A stretch of 64,000 nucleotides of DNA from Anaerolineaceae bacterium (GTDB taxonomy: Bacteria; Chloroflexota; Anaerolineae; Anaerolineales; Anaerolineaceae): contig JAENYZ010000001.1 in NCBI GenBank assembly GCA_016841525.1, positions 186,001 through 250,000 on the forward strand. The letters are read 5' to 3'. Under the pieces are notes generated by a model. It made no database searches. It saw nothing but the letters and a program-made list of their open reading frames with translations, and was not told the origin of the DNA. The translations under genes were made by a program, and so were the position numbers. The first letter of the stretch is position 1; the number at the start of each line of letters is the position of its first letter. Below, in pieces: positions 51,254 through 59,311 of this stretch.

Positions 51254-51262
51254 TGATATAAT
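51254..51262 (+). promoter_or_regulatory. Extended -10 promoter of the first DUF2142-like gene
   Basis: TGATATAAT (TG, A, TATAAT) 62 bases before ATG 51325 in a 230-base gap. The left arm of a perfect inverted repeat begins at its last base. Confidence 0.6.
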
Positions 51263-51315
51263 GTGAGCAGTTCATAAGTAGTCGGAACAGAAATCGAAAA
51301 TATAAACTGCTCACA
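51262..51315. promoter_or_regulatory. Inverted repeat overlapping the promoter and leader
   Basis: TGTGAGCAGTT (51262-51272) and AACTGCTCACA (51305-51315) are perfect 11-bp arms 32 bases apart. The left arm abuts the -10 box and would cover the transcription start; the right arm ends 9 bases before the ATG, where a ribosome site is missing. It could be an operator pair or a leader hairpin. Confidence 0.5.
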
Positions 51316-51324
51316 AATTAATTT

Positions 51325-52701
51325 ATGCTCACAAAAAAAACTTTTCAATCACTAAATATAAAGGGTCCAGGCATTGCCCTGGCCATTATACTGCTGATTT
51401 TTCTTTCCTTCTCAGTTTATATGGCTTTGAATCTCAAGCCGGGCATCATTCCCGATGAACCTGCACACTTCGCCTTTTCCAGGCATTTTTCCAGAACATG
51501 GGGTCTACCCCCTGACAATGCAGATACTTTCAATTTGGGAATTTACATTGAACAAAATCCTTTTTTATATTATTGGATAAATGGCCGCATAATAAATCTG
51601 ATTGACCTCATTAAACCAGGGGCGACTGAGTGGCAAACCCTGGTGATTTTACGTATTATCAATGTTATTTTTGCCACAGGGACCGTCCTGATCTGTTTCC
51701 TACTGTCGAAAGAACTCATCAAACACCCCTGGTGGCAGCTCATCCCCGTATTCTTATTGACAAACACACTCATGTTCGTTTTCTTAGCTGCTGGCGTTAA
51801 TTATGACAATCTCGCCAACCTATTGACGATGGCTGGACTTCTTTTTTTCACCCAGGTATTCACCCGGGAGGATTTTTTTATTAATAGTTCAATTTGGATG
51901 ATTTATATTTCCCTGGGTACCCTGGTTAAATACACCATCCTTCCTTTGGCTCTGGCGATGGGAATTGCCTGGCTCATTTACATCTTCATTCATCGCAAAG
52001 AGGTTTTCCCTGTACACTTTTACGGCGTAAAAACACTGCTACTTCTCCTGATGCTTTTTACATTATTTACAGGGAACTTTTTGATTTACGGTATCAATCT
52101 GATCCGCTATGAAGGTCTTCTCCCGGAGTGTGAGGAAATCCTTCTCGAATCTCAATGTGCGCTCAGTCCCCTTGAACAGCGTTACCAGGAAAAAGCGATC
52201 AAACCGAAAATGACAATACAGGAGAGCATCGAAAAGGGCTACCCCAATCCCTTTTCTTATGCTGTAAATACGTGGGTGCACAACATGCTTCTGCGAACCT
52301 TTGGCATGATTGGTCATCAATCTTATTTCCCACTTGAACTTGTTCGATATTATAAAATTCTTTTTTATGGCGCAGTCCTCATGGGATTGTTCTTTCTAAA
52401 GCCAAAATCGGCATTGACTTACAGCCTGGTAGGCATCAGCATCTTTTATGCCCTTGTGCTACTTTACTCGAATTACAATAACGAACTTTTATATGGTTTT
52501 ATACACATTGGTTTTCAAGGGCGCTACATTTTCCCTGTTATTGGTCCAATTTTCGTCCTGTTTACATTAATCACCAAGAATATTCCCGTTCGGTTGCTCC
52601 GCGTGGCTTTTCTTGGTTTCACCCTTGGTTTGTTCTTCATTGGTGGCCCAATTACAATTCTGCTACAATATCAAGTGATCTTATCAAGCTGGTTTATCTG
52701 A
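51325..52701 (+). CDS. DUF2142-like / GT-C-type membrane protein
   Basis: 458 residues with about ten hydrophobic segments. An early extracytoplasmic loop reads GIIPDEPAHFAFSRHFSRTWGLPPD, where the acidic DEPAH fits the catalytic D/E of GT-C glycosyltransferases and DUF2142 proteins, and LYYWINGRIINL follows. The middle holds a large loop with two Cys (LPECEEILLESQCALSP). The C-terminal FQGRYIFPVIGPIFVLF is common in such proteins. It probably uses a lipid-linked sugar outside the membrane. It shares layout and several motifs with the protein at 55421-56806, so the two are paralogues. No ribosome site precedes the ATG. Confidence 0.75.
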   Translation: MLTKKTFQSLNIKGPGIALAIILLIFLSFSVYMALNLKPGIIPDEPAHFAFSRHFSRTWGLPPDNADTFNLGIYIEQNPFLYYWINGRIINLIDLIKPGATEWQTLVILRIINVIFATGTVLICFLLSKELIKHPWWQLIPVFLLTNTLMFVFLAAGVNYDNLANLLTMAGLLFFTQVFTREDFFINSSIWMIYISLGTLVKYTILPLALAMGIAWLIYIFIHRKEVFPVHFYGVKTLLLLLMLFTLFTGNFLIYGINLIRYEGLLPECEEILLESQCALSPLEQRYQEKAIKPKMTIQESIEKGYPNPFSYAVNTWVHNMLLRTFGMIGHQSYFPLELVRYYKILFYGAVLMGLFFLKPKSALTYSLVGISIFYALVLLYSNYNNELLYGFIHIGFQGRYIFPVIGPIFVLFTLITKNIPVRLLRVAFLGFTLGLFFIGGPITILLQYQVILSSWFI

Positions 52702-52738
52702 CCGCAGCGCATATAAACCCAAAGGCTCTTATCAAATC

Positions 52739-54616
52739 ATGAAACTTATTTCAAAAATCAGGCATTTTCTGAAACCGGCAAGCATCTACCAGAAATTAAA
52801 GAACGCCTATTTCAAAGTTGCCCCCGAAGACAGCCGGATATATCGATTGACGAATGCAGCTATCCGTCGGTTTTTGAAGAAATTCCAATTGCTCAATATC
52901 TACTACAATCGATGGATCAAAGCTTTTGACACATTATCTGAAGAAGAGCGCAAGCAAATCGAACTCGAGATCAGGGCGATGTTAAATAAACCTCTCATTT
53001 CAATTGTCATGCCTGTTTACAACCCTGAAATAGCTTTCTTTGAAGCTGCAATTCAATCTGTCAAAGATCAGCTTTATCCGCACTGGGAGCTGTGTATTGC
53101 TGATGATGCATCAACCGACCCTCACATCCCAAATCTGATTAAGGATTTAGCCCGTGAAGACCAAAGGATCAAATTTGTTATTCGTGAAGAGAACGGGCAC
53201 ATATCGGCGTGCAGCAATTCTGCCTTATCCCTGGCGAAAGGTGATTACATCGCCCTCCTGGATCATGACGACAAACTGCATCCATCTGCCCTTTTCCATG
53301 TCGCTTGTGCAATCAACGACAACCCGAACTGCCGTATCATTTATTCAGACGAGGATAAGATCACAAAGCGCGGGAAACGCCTTGATCCTTACTTTAAACC
53401 AGACTTCGATTATGAGCTTCTTCTCAGCCAAAACATGATCTCGCATCTGGGTGTCTATAGAGCAGATGTCCTTCGCAAAATTGGGGGATTCAGGGTGGGG
53501 CTGGAGGGCTCGCAAGACTATGACCTGCTCTTGAGGGCACTCGAACAAATCGAACCAGGGAAAATCCACCATATCCCAAAGATCTTGTACCACTGGCGCA
53601 TCTCAAAACACAGTGTGGCTGAAAGCCTGAATATCAAACCCTATGCCGTCCAGGCTGGTGAACGTGCAATCAATGAACACCTGGAGAGACAAGCTGTCGA
53701 TGGGAAGGCTGAATTCCTCGAAAAATCTGCTGGCTACAGGATTAATTATGCGCTTTCAAAACCTGGACCCAGTGTTGCCCTGATCTTACCTGCAGTTTAT
53801 GGACCGGGATTGCATGAAAACTTCATCAAAGATATTTTTAATTACACATCCTATCAAAATTATCAGGTCATCATCGTTGACCAATCTGACAATCTGGAAA
53901 AATTGAGACTCGATTTGCAGGAATTTGATGATCATCTTTCAAGTAATCAAATCACTGAGGGCAAATCCACCGCCCTAACAATCAATGAAATCATCCGTGA
54001 AACGCCTGTGGATTTTGTTGGCATCTTGAGCCCGAACCTCTCTGGTTATTCGCCAGGCTGGTTGACCACCTTAATCAGCCAGGCAATGCAAAAAAATGTG
54101 GGTGCTGTTGCGCCAAAACTATTGAATCACAAAAGAGAGGTTTTTTCCAACGGGCTCATCCTGACACCTGATAATAAAGTCAACCATTTATTTCAAGGAA
54201 AACCTGAAGAATTTATCGGCTACTTTGGCTGGGGAAAATTGCGAAAGGGCTATTCTGCGTTCTCGGAAAAATGCATTTTAGTCAAAAGATCACATTTCAT
54301 GTCGGTTGAAGGCTTCGACCAGGATTTTACACTCCCAAGCACCTGGACAATGGATATCTGCCTGAAGTTCAAAGAAGCAGGGCTGAGAAACGTTCTTTGC
54401 CCTTCTGTGAAACTTTACATTCAGGATGATAAAGATTACAATAGCGAACACGATAAAACTGGCAATGGTAATTACCTGATCGACAAAAATTTATTGACAA
54501 GCAGATGGGAAAAGTATTTTAAACACGACCCTGGATTCAATCCAAATTTAACCATTGCAGATGATGGAGAGATCCTGGTCAACCTTTCCCCAGTGACGAA
54601 TAAAACCGGAACCTGA
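52739..54616 (+). CDS. GT2 glycosyltransferase with two GT2-like domains
   Basis: 625 residues. After a helical lead of about 85, the first GT2 domain (86-330) is complete: LISIVMPVYNPEIAFFEAAIQSV, CIADDASTDPHIP, YIALLDHDDKLHPSALF (DxD-like), IYSDEDKITKRGKRLDPYFKP and GGFRVGLEGSQDYDLLLRALEQ. The second (350-600) keeps the fold but not the motifs (ALILPAVYGPGLHENF, VGILSPNLSGY) and looks degenerate. This complete-then-degenerate order is the reverse of the protein at 39898. Proteins of this type make O-antigen or capsule repeats. No signal or membrane segment. Donor unknown. Confidence 0.85.
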   Translation: MKLISKIRHFLKPASIYQKLKNAYFKVAPEDSRIYRLTNAAIRRFLKKFQLLNIYYNRWIKAFDTLSEEERKQIELEIRAMLNKPLISIVMPVYNPEIAFFEAAIQSVKDQLYPHWELCIADDASTDPHIPNLIKDLAREDQRIKFVIREENGHISACSNSALSLAKGDYIALLDHDDKLHPSALFHVACAINDNPNCRIIYSDEDKITKRGKRLDPYFKPDFDYELLLSQNMISHLGVYRADVLRKIGGFRVGLEGSQDYDLLLRALEQIEPGKIHHIPKILYHWRISKHSVAESLNIKPYAVQAGERAINEHLERQAVDGKAEFLEKSAGYRINYALSKPGPSVALILPAVYGPGLHENFIKDIFNYTSYQNYQVIIVDQSDNLEKLRLDLQEFDDHLSSNQITEGKSTALTINEIIRETPVDFVGILSPNLSGYSPGWLTTLISQAMQKNVGAVAPKLLNHKREVFSNGLILTPDNKVNHLFQGKPEEFIGYFGWGKLRKGYSAFSEKCILVKRSHFMSVEGFDQDFTLPSTWTMDICLKFKEAGLRNVLCPSVKLYIQDDKDYNSEHDKTGNGNYLIDKNLLTSRWEKYFKHDPGFNPNLTIADDGEILVNLSPVTNKTGT

Positions 54617-54621
54617 TTTTG

Positions 54622-55467
54622 ATGCTCAATCAACTTTCAAAGCGAACTATCAATATCATTACTATTCTATTTTCCCTGGCAATCGGAATTTGTCTGTCTG
54701 CATTGATTCTATTTAACCTTATTGGATTTTATGAACAAAATCCTGGTCGCCAGGTCACAATTTTCCTGATTGCGTTCCTTGTTGTTGCCATACTTGTCCT
54801 ATTTTCAATGAGAGCATTTATTCTGCCGAATATTGATAAATTCAAAGCGTGGAATAATTTAATTTTTATCGCTTCAGTCACAATTATTTTGATCCTGGCG
54901 CTGTCTTTAGGTGCAAAACACTACTGGGATATGCCGTTGGTGCATAAAATTCAGGTTTGTTTTGATGCTGAAGACGGGACTGGCAGTGTGACCATTGATG
55001 AAATCATCGATCCCAACACCAATCGGCAATACTCGCCCTTCGCTTTTGGCGATTCAAGATATCCTCTCAACCTGGAATCCGGGAATTGCATCAACGGCAG
55101 CCTGGTGAATATGATTTCCCGATCAAATCAATGGTGGATTGTTCCCCGGGTTCGGTTCTTGATCAAAACAACGCCGCCTGATGGTCGGTTCTATGCTGCC
55201 GTTAACGACGTACCCTCGGTCGTTTACTTCGATAAAGATGCTGAAGAACCCTTCCCGGGAGAAGTCATCATCGATGAGGGTTTCGATCAAGGGTCAAAAA
55301 TCACAATCCCCTGGCACAAAGCCTGGTTCTTAGCGATAAAAGCTGGCATGCTTTTCCTAAGCGCAATTTTCTTATCTTTCTTCTTCTTTGGCTTAACTGA
55401 ACAAATCATTACCTTTTCTGATGACAAATCCAACCCTGAAAATGGAAAATCAGATGTCATGGATTAA
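54622..55467 (+). CDS. Membrane protein of unknown function
   Basis: 281 residues from ATG 54622; the track's TTG lies one codon before. Three hydrophobic segments at the N-terminus (about 10-35, 45-65, 75-95), an extracytoplasmic domain of about 130 residues (IQVCFDAEDGTGSVTIDEIIDP...), then a fourth segment (AIKAGMLFLSAIFLSFFFFGL) and an acidic tail. No family is recognised. It lies between a two-domain GT2 and a DUF2142-like gene and overlaps the latter, so it may form a membrane complex with it. DUF2142-like relatives in other genomes often carry a soluble loop of similar size, so it may be a split-off partner; that is a guess. Confidence 0.65.
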   Translation: MLNQLSKRTINIITILFSLAIGICLSALILFNLIGFYEQNPGRQVTIFLIAFLVVAILVLFSMRAFILPNIDKFKAWNNLIFIASVTIILILALSLGAKHYWDMPLVHKIQVCFDAEDGTGSVTIDEIIDPNTNRQYSPFAFGDSRYPLNLESGNCINGSLVNMISRSNQWWIVPRVRFLIKTTPPDGRFYAAVNDVPSVVYFDKDAEEPFPGEVIIDEGFDQGSKITIPWHKAWFLAIKAGMLFLSAIFLSFFFFGLTEQIITFSDDKSNPENGKSDVMD

Positions 55468-56806
55468 AAAGTTAAATCTCAAATACATTCCAACTCACAA
55501 AATCTTACTGATTCTTGTCCTGGTTTATTTTTTTGTTTTTGGTGTATTCATGGCATATACTGCAGGGCAGCCTGACCAGGGACCCCACCAGTATTTCTCA
55601 AAAAGATTTTCGGAAACATGGGGATTCCCTGAAGAAGATATGGAAGTCGGTTATTACATCGTCACCGGGCAACCCTATCTGTACTATTGGCTAAACGGTG
55701 CGATAACAAAAATTTATGAGTTCATTTTCCCAAATACGCCGCCAATAAGGACCGTTATCCTTTGGCGTTTGTTTTCCGTGCTCCTGTCAATGTTTACCGT
55801 CTATTACAGCTACAAATTAGCGAAAAAGGTTACAGGAAATCCTTATGCGGGAGTTTTGGCTGCCTTTTTCCTTTCAAACACATTGATGTTTGTATTTGTC
55901 AGCGGTGCGGTTAACTACGACAATCTCATGAATTTGGCTGCCATGGCGGCAATATACCATCTTGTGAATGTTTACAAAGGCGAAAACTTCGTCAAACAAA
56001 CAGCCCTGACCGGCACCTGGGTGATCATTGGATCGCTTACTAAAGAGCAGTTCCTGCTCTTAACATTGATCATTTTTATTTCCTGGATTTATTATGTGAT
56101 CCGAAACTTTAGAAGTCTTAAACTCTCATTCACAAAAACAAATATTCTCGTCGTTTCAATTTTCGTCGTTTTTTTAGCCCTTTTCATTGGTTTATATGGC
56201 GTGAACCTGATCCGCTACTCAAGGACAACACCTATCTGCCTGCAAATCAAAGACCCTGAAAACTGCGGCGGGTTTGTTAACAGGAGAGAATTTTATTCGC
56301 CATTCAGCCTCAGGGTATTCTGGTTTCAAAGGGATAACACCACGAATTTTATTCAGTATGCACAGCAATTCTGGTTCTTCAAAATGGCTGAATCAATCTG
56401 GGGAATTATTTCACACAATACCTTTGTTCCGCTGCTCTCAGTTGCGCTTCACACCTTGCTGACCTTTTGGGGATTTATCAACCTGGTTCGCTATTGGAAA
56501 CCTCAGGACAAAATTGCAAACCTATTGATCTTCATCCTTTTAGCCTACAGTGCATATATTTTCCGAATGAATTTCAGAAATGAAGTCAACTATAGTTTTC
56601 AGCATTTTGGGATATCTGGCAGATATCTCTCTCCTGTGTACGGTGTCTTATTTACACTGATGATTCACTACTTTTTGAAAATAAAATCAACCCTTCTTCA
56701 AAAGGTGACATTGACTTTGTCGATCATGCTTTATTTCAGCGGGGGTTTGTGGATGTATGTTTCACGCTATGCAGAGCGATTTGTTCACTGGCGTTTTTAC
56801 CAGTGA
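55421..56806 (+). CDS. DUF2142-like / GT-C-type membrane protein, second copy
   Basis: 461 residues with about ten hydrophobic segments. TAGQPDQGPHQYFSKRFSETWGFPEED parallels DEPAHFAFSRHFSRTWGLPPD of the first copy, but the first acidic residue is Asp in PDQGP and Glu-Pro-Ala is lost. YLYYWLNGAITKIYEF, TLMFVFVSGAVNYDNLMNLAAMAA and ISGRYLSPVYGVLFTLM match the first copy's LYYWINGRIINL, TLMFVFLAAGVNYDNLANLLTMAG and FQGRYIFPVIGPIFVL. A candidate internal start is ATG 55454. It is a clear paralogue; sequence divergence suggests different acceptors. It overlaps the preceding gene by 47 bases. Confidence 0.75.
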   Translation: MTNPTLKMENQMSWIKKLNLKYIPTHKILLILVLVYFFVFGVFMAYTAGQPDQGPHQYFSKRFSETWGFPEEDMEVGYYIVTGQPYLYYWLNGAITKIYEFIFPNTPPIRTVILWRLFSVLLSMFTVYYSYKLAKKVTGNPYAGVLAAFFLSNTLMFVFVSGAVNYDNLMNLAAMAAIYHLVNVYKGENFVKQTALTGTWVIIGSLTKEQFLLLTLIIFISWIYYVIRNFRSLKLSFTKTNILVVSIFVVFLALFIGLYGVNLIRYSRTTPICLQIKDPENCGGFVNRREFYSPFSLRVFWFQRDNTTNFIQYAQQFWFFKMAESIWGIISHNTFVPLLSVALHTLLTFWGFINLVRYWKPQDKIANLLIFILLAYSAYIFRMNFRNEVNYSFQHFGISGRYLSPVYGVLFTLMIHYFLKIKSTLLQKVTLTLSIMLYFSGGLWMYVSRYAERFVHWRFYQ

Positions 56807-56855
56807 TCGAAAGTTATAAATAATATCTGCTGCATTTGGGTGAATGAATAAATTG

Positions 56856-56885
56856 TTGTCAGGCCAAACTGCCTGATGATATAAT
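56856..56885 (+). promoter_or_regulatory. Promoter of the tandem esterase gene
   Basis: TTGTCA, 18-base spacer, TATAAT with an upstream TG. One of the few in the window with a recognisable -35. It sits 45 bases before ATG 56931. Confidence 0.65.
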
Positions 56886-56930
56886 GAAATTTAAGAATTA
56901 ATAGTAATTATAAGTATCAGGCAAAAAACC

Positions 56931-59201
56931 ATGAAGCTTCTCCACTCCACATCACACATTCTATCCAAAACCATTATCCTTCTCCTGCTAATTTTGCAGC
57001 TAATATCCGGTGCATCAGTTTCAGTGACAGCACAAACGGATTTCGCCCTAGATTACAATGTGCTTAATGCTGAGCACGCAATTGGTCTATCACAGAGGCT
57101 TGAACCCATCCCACCCCATCAATTTGAGATTTTTTCTCTTAATATGCCGCAATTGGATAACAGAGAAAAGAATATCCTCCTTTACCTGCCTTCTGAATAC
57201 GGCAAAGGTTCTACCGCCTACCCGGTGATCTATGTTAATGAAACAAAAGAGTCGCTGATTGAATATGATCCAATGCTGGAAAGTTGGGTTCTGAATCGAC
57301 CCTTATTTGATTTCTATACGAAAGACTTTTCCAATGAAGTGATCATTGTTGCCCTGCAAAACAAAACAAATAAATTCTGGGATGAATATTCGCCCTGGGT
57401 CAAAGAAGACATGTATTACTGGGTTGATCCCTATGAAGGCAACCGGGTCGAAGGCGGCGAAGGTGATGCTTACCTGGATTTTGTTGTTCAGACCTTGAAG
57501 CCGATTATCGACAGCCGTTATCGCACCCATCCAGATCAGGCAAATACCGGTATCGCCGGTGCGGGGATGGGCGGCCTGATTTCTCTATACGCCGGTCTGA
57601 CCCGGTCCGAAATCTTCTCACAAGTCGCCGCTTCATCCCCGGCAATCTGGTTCGCGGAAAATGGCGGACCATGGCTGTCAAAAAACCGGCTGCTGTCCTT
57701 GATTGAAACTTCAAGTGTCCCTCAAAGTGTAAGCTTTTCCATTGAAATCCCTTCTGAGGATAGAACAGTAAATCAGAACTTCTATCCGGTGATCAAGGAT
57801 TCTTACGGGAGTAAGATTTCTTATCCGCAAGCCTACCTGGAAGGTACTCAAAGTTTTGTTAAATCACTTGTGACCGGTGGACTTCCAGCAGCAAACTTCT
57901 CTGGCAGCCTTTCTTATCCTGGCGAGTGGACGGATTGGCTGGCTGAGGCGTCAGACAGGGAGACTCGAGTGACATTTATGATGTATTTCCCACTGATCAT
58001 GACGCCCCCACCAAAGCCTCCGCAAATCACCAGCGTCCCGGCCACGACCTTCGTCACCGGTCATAATAACGAATTTACAATCACAGCAACGGGCTTTCCT
58101 GCGCCAAAAATAACCAAATCAGCCACACCCATCGATGGTCAACTAAAATTTTTTGATTACAGCAACGGCACTGCAACATTAGAGTTCAATAATCCACCAA
58201 TTGACACAGTGGGCGTTTATCCAATCAAGATTACTGCAGATAATGGTATCGATCCGCCAGCCATACAATATTTTGAGCTCAGGATTGCCAGACCGGATGG
58301 TTTAGCCTGCCCAACAAATGACAGCTGCATTCTGAACTTTGACATGTCCATGACGCCATTTTTAGAGCGTACAAGAAGAATTTGGGTTTATCTGCCCCCA
58401 AATTACAACACCAGCGGGCTTGATTACCAGGTGATTTACCTCCTTGATGCGCAACATATCTTTGGCGATCAGGCGGATGTGCCGCTTGATTATCCCTGGG
58501 ATTGGGAATTCGATGAAACTTTAGATGATCTTTTTCTTAGAAGCGGGAAAGGAACAATTGCGGTTGGTGTTGAACTCGATGCAGATTATCCCTGGGATGA
58601 ATACACTCCCTGGGATAACAATAACATGGACAACTGGATGAGTTCTCCTACAACGCTTCAAGGGGAGGGTGATAATTTTTTACACTTCATCGTTTATGAA
58701 CTGAAAAGCATCGTTGATGCAAGCTACCGAACGCTCCCCGACAGGGATCACACAGCAATAGGCGGAGGTAGCCGCTGCGGTCTTTTTTCAATTTATGCAG
58801 GGTTGCGGGAATCCCGAAATTTTTCAAAAGTGATGGCAATGTCCCCAGCAGTCTGGATGGCTGAGGACGGACCAGAACAGCCTTTGTTTTATCCGTATTG
58901 GTTAACGACAAATCAACTTTCAGTCTGGTTTAACACCTATCAAGCGCCCACCAATGTTTTTCATTACCTGTACGTTGGAACGAATGAGAGCGGCGCTGGC
59001 GGTTACCCCAAGGTTTTGAAGACTAATGGAGATTTATTAACCTGGTCGACAGCCTATAGAGAGGGCGCCGACAAGGTGAAGCAAAAATACGAGGCTGATG
59101 GCGTGCCCTATTACTACAGGATCAAATTGGGTGGCACGCATTATCCAGGGGTATGGCGGGATTATGTTGAAGAAGCCCTGACAAAGTTTGGGTTCTACTA
59201 A
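56931..59201 (+). CDS. Secreted protein with two esterase D-like domains, the first apparently inactive
   Basis: 756 residues. Signal peptide about 1-34 (ends SVTAQT). Domain 1 (about 60-340) is a putative-esterase fold with ILLYLPSEYGKGSTAYPVIYV and YRTHPDQANTGIAGAGMGGLISLYAG, where the nucleophile of the usual GxSxGG is Gly212. An Ig-like or cadherin-like linker follows (365-455: ITSVPATTFVTGHNNEFTITATGFPAP). Domain 2 (about 470-756) has IWVYLPPNYNTSGLDYQVIYLLDAQ and DHTAIGGGSRCGLFSIYAG with the Ser kept (Ser614) but the next Gly changed to Cys. Only domain 2 is likely to hydrolyse esters, perhaps acyl groups on the exported glycan. Located between membrane glycosyltransferase and O-acyltransferase genes. 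Confidence 0.82.
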   Translation: MKLLHSTSHILSKTIILLLLILQLISGASVSVTAQTDFALDYNVLNAEHAIGLSQRLEPIPPHQFEIFSLNMPQLDNREKNILLYLPSEYGKGSTAYPVIYVNETKESLIEYDPMLESWVLNRPLFDFYTKDFSNEVIIVALQNKTNKFWDEYSPWVKEDMYYWVDPYEGNRVEGGEGDAYLDFVVQTLKPIIDSRYRTHPDQANTGIAGAGMGGLISLYAGLTRSEIFSQVAASSPAIWFAENGGPWLSKNRLLSLIETSSVPQSVSFSIEIPSEDRTVNQNFYPVIKDSYGSKISYPQAYLEGTQSFVKSLVTGGLPAANFSGSLSYPGEWTDWLAEASDRETRVTFMMYFPLIMTPPPKPPQITSVPATTFVTGHNNEFTITATGFPAPKITKSATPIDGQLKFFDYSNGTATLEFNNPPIDTVGVYPIKITADNGIDPPAIQYFELRIARPDGLACPTNDSCILNFDMSMTPFLERTRRIWVYLPPNYNTSGLDYQVIYLLDAQHIFGDQADVPLDYPWDWEFDETLDDLFLRSGKGTIAVGVELDADYPWDEYTPWDNNNMDNWMSSPTTLQGEGDNFLHFIVYELKSIVDASYRTLPDRDHTAIGGGSRCGLFSIYAGLRESRNFSKVMAMSPAVWMAEDGPEQPLFYPYWLTTNQLSVWFNTYQAPTNVFHYLYVGTNESGAGGYPKVLKTNGDLLTWSTAYREGADKVKQKYEADGVPYYYRIKLGGTHYPGVWRDYVEEALTKFGFY

Positions 59202-59256
59202 ACTAGTAAACAAAATAATTTCATTTAATTTCCTAACCTCAATAATTGATATTAGG

Positions 59257-59262
59257 TATAAT
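59257..59262 (+). promoter_or_regulatory. Candidate -10 box of the MBOAT operon
   Basis: AGGTATAATGG, a perfect TATAAT 49 bases before ATG 59312, without the TG extension and without a clear -35. Confidence 0.4.
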
Positions 59263-59311
59263 GGCATCTTGCTATTATAAAAACGACATTATTCCAGCTG
59301 AAAGGGACTAA

